From Comamonadaceae bacterium (lineage in GTDB: Bacteria; Pseudomonadota; Gammaproteobacteria; Burkholderiales; Burkholderiaceae_C), in assembly GCA_947378785.1 (NCBI GenBank), contig CANCLK010000006.1, positions 1 through 64,000 on the forward strand: a stretch of DNA of 64,000 nt, written 5' to 3'. The notes under the pieces are model-generated. The model saw only the letters and a list, made by a program, of their open reading frames with translations. It did not search any database and was not told where the DNA came from. A program made the translations under genes and the position numbers. The first letter of the stretch is position 1, and each line of letters starts with the position of its first letter. Shown piece by piece: positions 42,770 to 51,100 of this stretch.

Positions 42770-42884
42770 GGTGCTCACGCTTATCACTGCATGCGTTCTC
42801 TGCTTCCTAACTGGGGTTAGTGAGGCCGCAATCGGCTTGGGGTAGCTCGGCGGCGATTTATATGTAACGACAGGACCTTAAAAA

Positions 42885-44168
42885 ATGAGACAAATCGATG
42901 TTGTATCGTCTACCCGCTTCGAAGGCAGTGATGTGGAGCATGCCGCCTGCGTGAAGGCCGGCGAGTGGGTTTTCTTGAACGGCATCGAGGCCACCGACTA
43001 CCGCAGTGGCACCGACGCTGGGGTCAAGGGCCATGCAGGGCTGCCATACCACGGGCTACCCAAGCACCGGCGCGAGGGTGATTTTATCGTGGCGCGTATC
43101 AAGCAACTGCTGACAGCGGCGGGCACAGACTTCCGCCATTCGGTGCGGCTCGATCAGTACTACCCGACTTGGAAGGCGGTGGACCCCTACCACCTGTCTC
43201 GCACGGCGGCCTTCGGCAACCACATCCCGCCCAGTACCTCGGTAGTGATGAAGGGTCTGTTGGGCCCGGGCCTGGAGGTGGATAGCTCCTTGTTGGCGGT
43301 GATGCCCGGCACCGGACGCGACCCACAGCGGCTGTCGCCGCCAGACGTGACAGCACCGACTTGGTCTGGTTTCGCACCCGCCATGCGCAGCGGCGACTTC
43401 GTGTTCATCGCTGGCATCATGGCGCGTGCTGCTGACCACAGCTCGCCCTCCCATGCTCACGTGCCGGCCAATTCCAAGTGGGGTGGCTACGAGATTCGCC
43501 GGCAGGCCCAATACATCATCAACGAGAAAATCTTGCCCAGTCTGCAGGTGGGCGGTTCGTCGGCGGCTAATGTGGTGAAGGCGCAGGTTTACCTGCGTCA
43601 CTTGGACGACTTGCCGCATTTTCTGGACGTTTGGGACACGTGTTTTGGGGTGCGGCAGGTGGCGCTGACGATCGTGCCAACAGCCGATTTCGGCTTGGTC
43701 GATGGCGACCTAGAGATCAACGTCATGGCGGTGGCCGATGGCGCGAAGACGAAAAAGCAGGTCATCGATGCTGACATTCCGTCTCACATGTGCTTTGGTG
43801 CCCCAGCCGTACGTGCGGGCGATCTGTTGCTGTTTTCGGGCCTTCAGGCTGCCGACGACAACGGCCCGATCGCTGCTATAAGCGATGCGGCTGGCCTGCC
43901 TTGGATGGGCATCTCCGGCCGTGCGCAGATGGACTACATCTTGCGCCACGCAGCGGCCATCTGCGCCAAGGCTGGCACCTCTCTGGAAAATTTGGCGCGG
44001 GTGCATCTGTTTCAGACCGATCCGCAGGACTTCCAGGGCGTTTACAGTGCTTGGCAGGCGCATTGTCCGGGCCTGCCGTTGCCTTTCGTTCTTGTGCAGA
44101 CGCCCTCGCCGCAGGCCGTGCCCCAGTGCACGCTGGTGGCCGACATATGGGTCTATGCACCGCTCTGA
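42885..44168 (+). CDS. Protein with three Rid (YjgF/RidA-like) segments
   Basis: This 427-residue protein looks like three Rid-family units in a row: about residues 15-140 (VKAGEWVFLNGIEA ... DQYYPTWKAVDPYH), 145-285 (MRSGDFVFIAGIMA ... AQVYLRHLDDLPHFLDVW) and 288-427 (VRAGDLLLFSGLQA ... VHLFQTDPQDFQGVYSAW). Each repeats the 'A-G-D-x-(V/L)-F-x-(S/A)-G' strand and a final metabolite-binding helix. Single Rid proteins hydrolyse reactive enamines/imines as trimers, so one chain could form the whole trimer. The frame is intact. It follows Bug 6 by 115 bases. Confidence 0.8.
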   Translation: MRQIDVVSSTRFEGSDVEHAACVKAGEWVFLNGIEATDYRSGTDAGVKGHAGLPYHGLPKHRREGDFIVARIKQLLTAAGTDFRHSVRLDQYYPTWKAVDPYHLSRTAAFGNHIPPSTSVVMKGLLGPGLEVDSSLLAVMPGTGRDPQRLSPPDVTAPTWSGFAPAMRSGDFVFIAGIMARAADHSSPSHAHVPANSKWGGYEIRRQAQYIINEKILPSLQVGGSSAANVVKAQVYLRHLDDLPHFLDVWDTCFGVRQVALTIVPTADFGLVDGDLEINVMAVADGAKTKKQVIDADIPSHMCFGAPAVRAGDLLLFSGLQAADDNGPIAAISDAAGLPWMGISGRAQMDYILRHAAAICAKAGTSLENLARVHLFQTDPQDFQGVYSAWQAHCPGLPLPFVLVQTPSPQAVPQCTLVADIWVYAPL

Positions 44169-44232
44169 AACGGTTTAAGAAATGAACCAGCGTGGCGCCC
44201 AAGCGCAAGTGACACGCCAGAAAATCCAGCAT

Positions 44233-44886
44233 TCATGCTGCGACGGCGGTGTCCCTGAAGCCTGCCGCTGCAAATGAGACCAGCTTGGCTAAGGCGGCAG
44301 CGCTGTCCGAGGTGTCCAGAGCGCCATCCGTGATCGATTCAATCCGGCCCGGTGCCGCCATGGTGTAGACCATCGCCCCGAGCAGAAAGTGAAAGCGCCA
44401 GTGGAGGTCGTCGGCCTCGAGCTCGGGCAAAGCCTCCTGCAAGGTGCGCAAGAACTCGCGATTAGAGACGTCAAACGCCTTGCCGATGACGGCTCGACGG
44501 ACTTCGGCTTGTTCGAATGCCAAGCGTGCACGCAACAACACAAACGATGCGCCGCCCGGTCCCGCTGGTGCTTCCAAGGCGGGCTTTAAAAATGCCTCCA
44601 GCACGTCTTCAAGAATCGGATTGCCCTCTGGGTCGCGCCGGATCTGGCTCAGCAACTGGAGCCGGCGATTCGCGATCGGCCCGCCACGGATGGCGAAAAG
44701 CTCTTCCAATACAGCTTTTTTGGAGCCGAAGTGGTAGTGCACTGCGGCGATGTTGACGCCCGCGGCCGCAGTGATTTCTCGCAGGCTCACGGCATCAATG
44801 CCTTTTTCGGCAAACAGCTGCTCGGCCGTTTGCAAGATGCGGTCGCGCGTGCTGATCGTGAGCTCGGGGGTCTTTAAATCGTTCAT
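44233..44886 (-). CDS. TetR-family regulator
   Basis: This 217-residue repressor starts at ATG 44886 (MNDLKTPELTISTRDRILQTA). The helix-turn-helix spans residues about 15-60 (LFAEKGIDAVSLREITAAAGVNIAAVHYHFGSKKAVLEEL, read across two lines) and the C-terminal ligand domain follows. It is divergent from the cyclase operon and convergent with the Rid-like gene. A near-perfect dyad 36 bases before its start is the likely operator and would also repress its own transcription. Confidence 0.92.
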   Translation of the reverse strand: MNDLKTPELTISTRDRILQTAEQLFAEKGIDAVSLREITAAAGVNIAAVHYHFGSKKAVLEELFAIRGGPIANRRLQLLSQIRRDPEGNPILEDVLEAFLKPALEAPAGPGGASFVLLRARLAFEQAEVRRAVIGKAFDVSNREFLRTLQEALPELEADDLHWRFHFLLGAMVYTMAAPGRIESITDGALDTSDSAAALAKLVSFAAAGFRDTAVAA

Positions 44887-44915
44887 GTGGCCTTGATCAT
44901 AAATCGAGAGATTTA

Positions 44916-45028
44916 TTTTAATCAAACGCTTGATTCAATCAAGTGTTTGATTTAAAGTCGCCGGCTGATGAGCAGATTCGCCGATGGCTGAGTCTTTGAA
45001 ATCGATTTGTGTGAGAAATTAATTCAAG
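44916..45028 (+). promoter_or_regulatory. TetR operator/promoter B upstream of the cyclase operon
   Basis: A 29-base dyad centred on C44936 has 13 of 14 paired positions (44922-44935 against 44937-44950) and continues as weaker symmetry to about 44916-44956. The half-site reads AATCAAGTGTTTGATT. The downstream 99 bases are a copy of promoter A. It lies between the divergent TetR and cyclase starts. Confidence 0.75.
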
Positions 45029-45032
45029 AAAG

Positions 45033-46028
45033 ATGGACATGACCCTCCTCGTTAGCAAGCTACCCCCAGTGACCCGCCAAGATGTTGATGACGCTGCCGC
45101 ACGGCTGAAAAACTGGGGCCGTTGGGGCCCGGACGACGAAATCGGTACGCTGAACTTCACCACGCCAGACGACGTCGTCAAAGCGGCGAGTCTGGTGAAA
45201 AAGGGGCGCGTGATGTCGTTGGCGCTGGCCTTTGACAACACCGGTCCGCAAGGCGGCAAGACCAAGTTCCCGCCCGTCGGTCGCTTCAACCCCATTCACC
45301 TGATGCTGCGCACGGGCACCGACGCATACTCCGGCGTGCTCGACAAACGCGGCATCCGCTCTGCAGACGACATCGTCATCATGCCGATGCAGTGCGGTAC
45401 GCAGTGGGACGGTTTGGGTCACATCTTTTTCGACAATTACATGTGGAACGGCTATGACTGCCGCCTTGTCAGCTCGTTTGGTGCGGCCAAGTGCGGCATC
45501 GAAAAAACGCGCGAGAAGATGGCCGGTCGTGGTGTCTTACTTGACGTCGCCCGTCACTACAAGGTGGACACACTGCCTGACGGTTTTGGCATCACGGCGG
45601 CCATCCTCGACGAAGTCGAAAAAGCCCAAGGTGTCAAAGTTGGTCGCGGCGACTACCTGCTGATCCGCACCGGCCAGATGGAAGCCAAGATGGCTGAAGG
45701 CAACTGGGACTTTTACTCGGGCGGCGATGCGCCTGGTCTTGCCTTCGACACGCTGGATTGGCTGCACGCCAAACAGGTCGCTGCAGTGGCCACTGACACT
45801 TGGGGTGTCGAGGTTCGGCCCAACCAATCTGAAGCTGCGGGTTTGAACCAGCCTTGGCACTGGCTGTGCATTCCTATTCTTGGTTTGACCATGGGTGAGA
45901 TTTTCTTTTTGAAAGAGCTCGCCAAAGATTGCGACGAAGACCGCGTCTACGAGTTCATGTTCGTGGCGCCTGCGTTGCCTGTCACCGGTGCCGTGGGTTC
46001 GCCAGCCAACCCATTGGCCATTAAATAA
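45033..46028 (+). CDS. Cyclase-family hydrolase (kynurenine formamidase / isatin hydrolase superfamily)
   Basis: This 331-residue metal hydrolase belongs to the 'putative cyclase' family, whose members open cyclic amides or formamides. The metal-binding region reads MPMQCGTQWDGLGHIFFD, the long-chain variant of H-x-G-T-H-x-D. Other marks are GRWGPDDEIGTLNF and TDTWGVEVRPNQ. It starts from TetR-controlled promoter B and is 45 bases before BKACE. A lactam, imide or lactone substrate is plausible. Confidence 0.87.
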   Translation: MDMTLLVSKLPPVTRQDVDDAAARLKNWGRWGPDDEIGTLNFTTPDDVVKAASLVKKGRVMSLALAFDNTGPQGGKTKFPPVGRFNPIHLMLRTGTDAYSGVLDKRGIRSADDIVIMPMQCGTQWDGLGHIFFDNYMWNGYDCRLVSSFGAAKCGIEKTREKMAGRGVLLDVARHYKVDTLPDGFGITAAILDEVEKAQGVKVGRGDYLLIRTGQMEAKMAEGNWDFYSGGDAPGLAFDTLDWLHAKQVAAVATDTWGVEVRPNQSEAAGLNQPWHWLCIPILGLTMGEIFFLKELAKDCDEDRVYEFMFVAPALPVTGAVGSPANPLAIK

Positions 46029-46073
46029 GACGGCGTTTTAAAGCGTTTATTCACACCTCTATCAAGGAATACT

Positions 46074-46961
46074 ATGAGCAATCCCACCATCATCAGCTGC
46101 GCCGTCACCGGCAACATCACCAACATCAAGCAGTACCCCGGCTTGCCATGCACGCCGGAGCAAATTGCCAACGCCTGCATCGGTGCAGCGCAAGCTGGCG
46201 CCGCTATCGCCCACGTTCATGTGCGCTTCCCTGACGGTCGCCCGAGCATGGAGCTCGAACACTACCGCGAGGTGGTGGAGCGTGTTCGCGCCAGCGACAC
46301 CGACGTCATCATCAACCTGACCACGGGCCCAGGCCAGCGCTTTGTCCCCAGCGAGGATGACCCGAAAGTCGCCGCCCCCGGCACCACGTTGACCACGCCG
46401 GAGCGGCGCATGGAGCACGTGGTGGCTTTGCGTCCAGAGATTTGCAGCTTGGACCTGAACACCATGTTTTCGGGTTCTTCTGTGGTCATCAACACGCCGC
46501 GCAACGTCCGCATCATGGCGCAACTGGCGCAAGAAGCCGGCACCTTGCCGGAGCTGGAAGTCTTCGACAGCGGTGACATCCACATGGCTGCTGACTTGAT
46601 TGCCGATGGCACGCTGCCATCGCCTTCACTGTTTCAGATTGTGCTGGGCGTGAAATATGGTGCCAATGCGACACCGGCCACACTGGCGTATTTGCGGTCA
46701 ATCTTGCCTGCCGGTTCCAACTGGGCTGCCTTCGGCACGGGTCGTTGGGAATATCCGATGTTGATGCAGGCTTGGTTGATGGGTGGCCACGTGCGCGTCG
46801 GTCTGGAAGACAACATTTACATCCGTAAGGGCGTGTTGGCACCCGATAACGCAGCATTGGTGAAAAAGGCTGTTGGCCTGCTCCATGAGATGGATGCGCA
46901 AATTGCCACGCCGGCGCAGGCCCGGGAAATTCTCGGCTTGAAAAAACGCGCTCCACGCTAA
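46074..46961 (+). CDS. BKACE (3-keto-5-aminohexanoate cleavage enzyme family)
   Basis: This 295-residue Zn-dependent TIM-barrel enzyme condenses a beta-keto acid with acetyl-CoA to give acetoacetate plus a new CoA ester. Zn ligands are H47 and H49 (IAHVHVRFPDGRPS), with Glu in HVRVGLEDNIYI. The entry IISCAVTGNITN and NLTTGPGQRF are typical. The specific beta-keto acid cannot be read from sequence. It is the second gene of the TetR-controlled unit, which ends at a strong terminator. Confidence 0.9.
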   Translation: MSNPTIISCAVTGNITNIKQYPGLPCTPEQIANACIGAAQAGAAIAHVHVRFPDGRPSMELEHYREVVERVRASDTDVIINLTTGPGQRFVPSEDDPKVAAPGTTLTTPERRMEHVVALRPEICSLDLNTMFSGSSVVINTPRNVRIMAQLAQEAGTLPELEVFDSGDIHMAADLIADGTLPSPSLFQIVLGVKYGANATPATLAYLRSILPAGSNWAAFGTGRWEYPMLMQAWLMGGHVRVGLEDNIYIRKGVLAPDNAALVKKAVGLLHEMDAQIATPAQAREILGLKKRAPR

Positions 46962-46975
46962 AGCGTTGCCGCGTT

Positions 46976-47001
46976 CCCCGCCGCGTGCGGCGGGGCGTTT
47001 T
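46976..47001 (+). terminator. Rho-independent terminator after BKACE
   Basis: CCCCGCCGC and GCGGCGGGG form a tight stem (46976-46995) followed by CGTTTTC, 14 bases after the BKACE stop. Confidence 0.8.
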
Positions 47002-47077
47002 CATTCACTCACATGAGTTGTCCATGCTGAATCTTTCTCCCCATTTTTCGCGATCGGCGCAGGTCCTGCCCGAGAAC

Positions 47078-48088
47078 ATGAAAATGCAATGGCGTAGGTC
47101 ATTTTGGCGTGTGGCACTGGTGGGGCCCATGTTGCTGGCGGGTCTCACGGTGGCCCTTGCGCAAAGCCCGGGCTCAGAAAAAGACAAGTGGCCGTCCCGT
47201 CCGATCCGGATGATTATTCCGTTCACCGCCGGCGGTCCGATTGACGTAGTGGCCCGACAGGTCGGCCAAAAAATGGCCGAGGTTCTCAACGCGACCATCG
47301 TCTATGACAACCGGGCCGGTGCCAACGGCATCATCGGTATTGACGCCGTGGCCAAGGCGCCACCTGACGGTTACACGATGCTGATCACCACGGGTTCGTT
47401 TGCCGCCAATAGCGTGCTCTACAAAAAACTTCCGCATGACCCGCTAAAGGACTTTGCCCCCATCACGCAGATCTACCGGACTTACGGCAATGTCTTGGTG
47501 GTCAACCCCGATGTGCCGGCTAAGTCGCTGAAAGAATTGATCGCACTGGCGCAAGCCAAGCCAGAAAAAATGAGTTTCAGTTCGGCTGGTTACGGCAACC
47601 TGAATCACCTGAACGGTGAGCTGTTCAATTCGCTGGCACAAACCAAAATCCTCCATGTTCCCTACAAAGGTGCGGGACCGTCCTTCAATGAAGTGGTGGC
47701 CAAGCAAATCGACATGACATTTGCATCGACCGCCGGTTCGGCGGCAGGCATCAAGGATGGTCGGGTCCGTGCGTTGGCGATCAGTGGCACCCAGCGCGCG
47801 CCGATCTTGCCCGACGTTCCGACCTACGCTGAGCAAGGTCTAAAAGGGATGGAACAAGTCTATGGATGGGGTGGGCTGTGGTTTCCCGCTGGGACATCGC
47901 AAGACAAGATCGATCGCATTCAGCAGGTGGTTCACCAAGCCATGCAGCAACCTGATCTGAGGGCGCAACTCGATCGCTTGGGATTGATCACGGTGGGGTC
48001 GAGCCCTGCGGACTTCTCAAAATTTGTCAACGATGACATGGCCTTTCAGGCCAAGCTGTTCAAGCTGGCCAACATCCAGCCGCAGTAA
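47078..48088 (+). CDS. Bug/TctC-family binding protein (7 of 8)
   Basis: A receptor of about 336 residues. ATG 47078 is chosen because it puts WRRS directly before a hydrophobic leader ending VALAQ; an ATG at 47024 would add 18 polar residues. The ligand loop is MIIPFTAGGPIDVVARQVGQ and the second loop YDNRAGANGIIGIDAVAK shares Gly-Ala-Asn-Gly with Bug 6. It lies behind the terminator at 46976 and so probably has its own promoter, leading the deacetylase-SDR pair. Confidence 0.85.
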   Translation: MKMQWRRSFWRVALVGPMLLAGLTVALAQSPGSEKDKWPSRPIRMIIPFTAGGPIDVVARQVGQKMAEVLNATIVYDNRAGANGIIGIDAVAKAPPDGYTMLITTGSFAANSVLYKKLPHDPLKDFAPITQIYRTYGNVLVVNPDVPAKSLKELIALAQAKPEKMSFSSAGYGNLNHLNGELFNSLAQTKILHVPYKGAGPSFNEVVAKQIDMTFASTAGSAAGIKDGRVRALAISGTQRAPILPDVPTYAEQGLKGMEQVYGWGGLWFPAGTSQDKIDRIQQVVHQAMQQPDLRAQLDRLGLITVGSSPADFSKFVNDDMAFQAKLFKLANIQPQ

Positions 48089-48150
48089 AAACATCAGTGC
48101 CACCCCATTTCGCAACCCGTTTAATTTTCAATTTTTAAAGTACTGCATTC

Positions 48151-49005
48151 ATGCCCAATCTGATCAAACGCCTGCCAGATAGTTTTCGATGGCCAGGCGG
48201 CAAACGAGTTGCCGTTATTTTTAACATTGCCTATGAAGCTTGGTCCGATGGCCAAGCACCTGGCATCGGCCCGATGGGTAATGTGCTGAAGCCTGGATTT
48301 TTTGATACCAATGCCCATTCGTGGGCGAGCTTTGGGTTGGTGCGCGGCATTCATCGACTCCTGAATATTGCGGAAAAACACCAGATCAAGACCAGCATCA
48401 TGGTCAACGGTGTGATTTGTGAACGTGACCCAGAAACAGTGCGCCGGCTGGCAGATCTTGGCCACGAAATCATCAACCATTCGTGGGGCATGGACGTGAT
48501 CCCGGTTTACTTTGACGAAGCCGCAGAACGTGCCAATCTGCAGCGCAACCATGAACTGCTGGAGCGCACGGCCGGTGTCACGCCAAAGGGTTGGATCAGT
48601 CCGCGCGGTACGGGCAGCCAGATCACGTCACGTCTGCTGGCCGAAGCGGGTTACACGCACCACGGCGATGTCAATGACGACGATCGTCCGTATGTGATGG
48701 AGTTCGACGGCCGGCGTATCGTGGGGATTCCTTTGACCATGGACGTCAATGACCTGCCGACCTGCATTCGCTATGGACACGGACCGCGCCACATGTTGGA
48801 GGCATTCAAGGACACCTTTGCCGCTATGCGCGAACACGAAAGCGTGCCGCTCATGCTCGACGTTACAGCGCACACGCATGTGCTGGGTCGTCCAGCCGGT
48901 GCCTGGGTTTATGACGAGATCATGGGCTTGGTGAAGGCGGCGCCGGATGTCTGGATCTGCACCCGCGCCGAAATGGCGCAATACGTGTTGGACAACACAC
49001 CATGA
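48151..49005 (+). CDS. Polysaccharide-deacetylase-fold hydrolase (PuuE allantoinase-like)
   Basis: This 284-residue NodB-fold protein resembles the PuuE branch, which opens cyclic amides rather than deacetylating sugars. The entry RWPGGKRVAVIFNIAYEAW parallels the PuuE N-Y-E motif. Metal/His residues sit in LGHEIINHSWGMD (H105, H110), and SPRGTGSQITSRLLAEAGY and DVTAHTHVLGRP complete the core. Its stop overlaps the SDR start by four bases. Cyclic ureide, imide or lactam hydrolysis is inferred from the subfamily. Confidence 0.82.
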   Translation: MPNLIKRLPDSFRWPGGKRVAVIFNIAYEAWSDGQAPGIGPMGNVLKPGFFDTNAHSWASFGLVRGIHRLLNIAEKHQIKTSIMVNGVICERDPETVRRLADLGHEIINHSWGMDVIPVYFDEAAERANLQRNHELLERTAGVTPKGWISPRGTGSQITSRLLAEAGYTHHGDVNDDDRPYVMEFDGRRIVGIPLTMDVNDLPTCIRYGHGPRHMLEAFKDTFAAMREHESVPLMLDVTAHTHVLGRPAGAWVYDEIMGLVKAAPDVWICTRAEMAQYVLDNTP

Positions 49006-49769
49006 GTTTTCAACCTCAATCCCGCCTTGATGGGAAGGTCGTGGTCATCACCGGCGGCAAGGGAGCGATTGGTTTCGCCACGGCCCAGCGATTGGCCACG
49101 TTGGGTGCACGCATTGTGTCGATTGACCGTCAGGGGCTGGAGGCCGTGCAACTGCGGCTCGACACCTTGCCGAACGCTGATACAGCGAAGCATTTCGCGC
49201 TGACCGCGTCGATCACCGATTCAGCCTCGCTGATGTTGGCGGCTGAACAGGTCATGGCGCGCGCAGGTCGTTGCGACATTCTCATCAACAGTGCGGGCTT
49301 CACCAAATCTATCGCGCCCAAAGACATGGAGACGCTGAGCGACGAATTGTTTGACAGCATCATGGTGATCACACTGCGCGGCGTGTATTCGACTATTCGC
49401 AGCTTTACGCCTTTGCTCAAAGCCAGCGGCGATGGCTTGATTGTGAATGTCTCCTCCATCGCGGGCTTCACGGCCGTTGGCAGCAATTTGGCGTATGTTG
49501 CCGCCAAAGCTGGTCTGGATGTGCTGACGAAGTCCTTGGCTAAATCACTGGCCCCCCAAGTTCGGGTTTTGGCGGTGTCGCCGGGGGTCGTTGATTCGAG
49601 CTTTGTGCCGGGTCGAGGTTCTGACTTCAATGCGAAAACCGCCACCACGATCCCATTGGGCCGCATCGGTCAAATCGAAGACATCGCGTCTGCGATCGAA
49701 GCCTGCGCGACCACTTTACGTTTTGCCACCGGTGCCCGTTTCGTCATCGACGGTGGGCGCAGTCTTTGA
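49002..49769 (+). CDS. Short-chain dehydrogenase/reductase (SDR)
   Basis: This 255-residue classical SDR has cofactor motif VVITGGKGAIGFATAQRL near residue 13, NSAG in ILINSAGFTKS, catalytic Ser in VNVSSIAGFTAVGSN and Y-x3-K in LAYVAAKAG. A late ATTIPLGRIGQIEDIASAIE segment is typical. NAD is likely because an Asp follows strand 2 (IVSIDRQG). It is coupled to the PuuE-like gene and probably oxidises or reduces the same intermediate. Confidence 0.9.
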   Translation: MSFQPQSRLDGKVVVITGGKGAIGFATAQRLATLGARIVSIDRQGLEAVQLRLDTLPNADTAKHFALTASITDSASLMLAAEQVMARAGRCDILINSAGFTKSIAPKDMETLSDELFDSIMVITLRGVYSTIRSFTPLLKASGDGLIVNVSSIAGFTAVGSNLAYVAAKAGLDVLTKSLAKSLAPQVRVLAVSPGVVDSSFVPGRGSDFNAKTATTIPLGRIGQIEDIASAIEACATTLRFATGARFVIDGGRSL

Positions 49770-49854
49770 ACCGCGAAAGACGCACGCCATGAATCTCACC
49801 TATTCTGAGCGGGCCGCTATCGGTCTATTTCGTTTTAACACCTAAGGAACTGAC

Positions 49855-50832
49855 ATGAACCTCCAGAAAAAAATCATTCCCCTGCTGCTACTCGCCATCG
49901 GCTTTGGCGTTGCCAATGCCTATGCAGCCCCAGGCGATTACCCGGTCAAACCGATCAAGATGATCATTTCTTTTCCACCGGGTGGACCGACTGACAGCAG
50001 CATCCGGATCATTGCTGAAAAGTTGGGTGAATTGATGAAGCAGGCCGTCTTCATCGACAACAAGGCTGGTGCTGGCGGCAATGTGGGCACGCAACTGGCG
50101 GCACGCGCAGAACCCGACGGCTACACCTTTTTGGCATCTTCTTCAGCCTTTGCAGTGAACCCGAGCATGTACGCCGGCAAGGCTGGCTACGACCCGATCA
50201 AAGACTTTATCCCGGTCATCACGGTGACGACGCAGCCCAACGTCATCTCGGTCAACGAGAAGGTTCCAGTCAAGACATTTGCAGAACTGAAGGAGTTGGC
50301 GAAGACTGGGAAACTTTCTTTTTCTTCCCCAGGCAGTGGCACCACACCGCACCTGACGTGTGAAAACATTTTCCATGTGAATTGGAAATCTGACATCGTT
50401 CACATTCCCTACAAAGGCGCTGGTCCTGCGTCGCTCGCCGTGGTGGGCGGCGAGACGCCCGTGGCTTGCACAGCGGCCTTTGGTGTGTTTCAGTTCCACA
50501 AACAGGGCCGAGTGAAGATCCTCGGCATCTCCAGCGACAAGCGCCTGCCAAGCCTGCCGGACGTGCCGACCTTCGCGGAGCTGGGTTATCGCGATATCAA
50601 CGACTACACATGGACCACCATCTTTGCACCTGCGGGCACGCCAGCAGCGATTGTTGAAAAGATGAATCATGCGGTCAATCAAATCTTGGCTATGCCTGAG
50701 TTCAAGGAAAAACTCGACAAGGGGGGCCTGATTCCAGTGGGGGGCACCGTGCAGGAGACGTCAGTTTATATTGCGTCTGAAGTTAAGCGTTGGAGTCAGG
50801 TCGTCAAAATGACCGGCGCAAAAGCAGAGTAA
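49855..50832 (+). CDS. Bug/TctC-family binding protein (8 of 8)
   Basis: A 325-residue receptor with a leader ending ANAYAAPGD. The ligand loop is MIISFPPGGPTDSSIRIIAEKL and the second loop IDNKAGAGGNVGTQLAARAEPDGYT. It has an AAGGAA ribosome-binding site and follows the SDR by 85 bases. It closes the catabolic island; a terminator follows. Confidence 0.88.
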   Translation: MNLQKKIIPLLLLAIGFGVANAYAAPGDYPVKPIKMIISFPPGGPTDSSIRIIAEKLGELMKQAVFIDNKAGAGGNVGTQLAARAEPDGYTFLASSSAFAVNPSMYAGKAGYDPIKDFIPVITVTTQPNVISVNEKVPVKTFAELKELAKTGKLSFSSPGSGTTPHLTCENIFHVNWKSDIVHIPYKGAGPASLAVVGGETPVACTAAFGVFQFHKQGRVKILGISSDKRLPSLPDVPTFAELGYRDINDYTWTTIFAPAGTPAAIVEKMNHAVNQILAMPEFKEKLDKGGLIPVGGTVQETSVYIASEVKRWSQVVKMTGAKAE

Positions 50833-50849
50833 GTTGCCATCTTAAAAAT

Positions 50850-50883
50850 GACGGCGATCAGAGAGAGATGGCCGTCCCTTTTT
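50850..50883 (+). terminator. Rho-independent terminator at the end of the catabolic island
   Basis: GACGGC (50850-50855) pairs with GCCGTC (50871-50876) around a 15-base loop, flanked by AAAAAT before and CCTTTTT after, so the A- and T-runs can extend the stem. Confidence 0.7.
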
Positions 50884-51100
50884 GATCCAGCCTGCGATCT
50901 GCAGCATGTGGCCTTCGACTTCAGCGAATGGCTACATCAGTCGTTGCCACGATTGAGTAAAAGCCCTTGTTTGCCGTGCTGCCCGATGATTTAGCGCGGC
51001 GGGAGGCGGCTTTGCATCTTGTTGGCGGCGGCCAGCCTCTGGCGGTCCTCCTCGGTTTGGGCTTGGTCGGGTGTGACGCTGATCTAGATGAGTTTGGCGC
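50884..51100. other. Gene-free stretch before trmL
   Basis: No gene with a start is seen. On the reverse strand, directly after the trmL stop, an open frame of about 30 codons reads ...DQAQTEEDRQRLAAANKMQS and ends in a stop near 50995. It looks protein-like but has no ATG/GTG/TTG start after the preceding stop; it may be a remnant of a lost gene. Confidence 0.4.
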
